A stretch of 13,421 bases of DNA. Source: CAG-307 sp964524125. GTDB lineage: Bacteria > Bacillota_I > Bacilli_A > Acholeplasmatales > Anaeroplasmataceae. Shown in pieces: positions 13,289-13,421 of this stretch (the stretch's first letter is position 1; every line of letters starts with the position of its first letter). The DNA lies in contig CAZGBY010000046.1 of NCBI GenBank assembly GCA_964524125.1, positions 1 to 13,421 on the forward strand, written 5' to 3'. The notes under the pieces are model-generated. The model searched no databases, was not told where the DNA came from, and saw nothing but the letters and a program-made list of their open reading frames with translations. Made by a program: the position numbers and the translations under genes.

Positions 13289-13421
13289 TTGAGTTTATTT
13301 CGTAATAAGAAGAAAATAATATTTGGTATATTAATAATAATATGGATGATTGTAATATTTTTATTTTCACAAGATAGTGGTAGTACATCATCAAGTAAAA
13401 GTACATACATAGTAAACATAT
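13289..13421 (+). CDS. VanZ-family membrane protein, N-terminal part (cut by window edge)
   Basis: From a TTG codon at 13289 the frame is open to the window end (44 codons), and starts MSLFRNKKK, followed by a membrane helix (about 10-27) and then FLFSQDSG with a Ser-rich stretch. The pattern of a helix ending in WMIVIFLFSQ followed by Gly/Ser residues is typical of the N-terminus of VanZ-like proteins, small integral membrane proteins; the founding member gives low-level teicoplanin resistance, while most members have unknown roles. The TTG start is supported by the ribosome site AGGTGA (13278-13283) 5 nt upstream; there is no suitable ATG, the only one nearby being codon 20 inside the helix. 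The start codon and partial length make this entry less certain than the others. Confidence 0.72.
   Translation, partial: MSLFRNKKKIIFGILIIIWMIVIFLFSQDSGSTSSSKSTYIVNI

Noticed and set aside
13183..13419. Minus-strand reading frame of 78 codons at the right edge
   Set aside because: It is antisense to the VanZ-like gene and crosses the divergent promoter region; no ribosome site or recognisable family, whereas the plus-strand frame has both.

Overview
The window is an AT-rich (roughly 70-75% A+T) segment of a low-GC Bacillota chromosome, most likely class Bacilli, perhaps a gut lineage near Erysipelotrichales or RF39; this placement is inference from composition and gene families. Shine-Dalgarno sites are clear in front of most genes. 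All eight complete genes end in TAA, yet every tryptophan is encoded by TGG, so TGA is not read as Trp and the mollicute code is unlikely.

Layout. (1) 135-2753: adhE, the bifunctional fermentative aldehyde/alcohol dehydrogenase, with a near-perfect CcpA cre site at its promoter and its own terminator. (2) 2874-5849: an unrecognised secreted protein 9 nt ahead of a fused ATPase-permease ABC transporter with a large, apparently duplicated extracellular region, closed by a strong terminator. (3) 5959-8584: a PAP2-type membrane phosphatase overlapping by 14 nt a large GT-C-like, PTPS-related/YfhO-like membrane protein, driven by a good sigma-A promoter; a plausible lipid-linked glycan module. (4) 8644-10386: a lipoprotein with an SGNH/rhamnogalacturonan-acetylesterase-like domain and an unassigned C-terminal beta-rich domain. 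(5) 10387-11690: a ~185-bp imperfect direct repeat (terminator plus 3' end of a MATE gene) on both sides of an XRE-type regulator with three membrane segments; the left copy is a frameshifted MATE remnant. (6) 11558-13177, minus strand: an intact MATE-family exporter with an unusual coiled-coil N-terminus. (7) 13289-13421: the start of a divergent VanZ-family gene with a TTG start, cut by the window edge.

Taken together this is an envelope-oriented region (secreted protein, transporters, lipid phosphatase, glycosyltransferase-like protein, surface esterase, membrane regulator) beside a catabolite-controlled fermentation gene. The most unusual structural feature is the repeat around the XRE gene: the terminator hairpin loop is inverted between the two copies, and the left copy continues into sequence that looks like a different MATE paralogue. 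No RNA genes, CRISPR array, transposase or integrase were seen.
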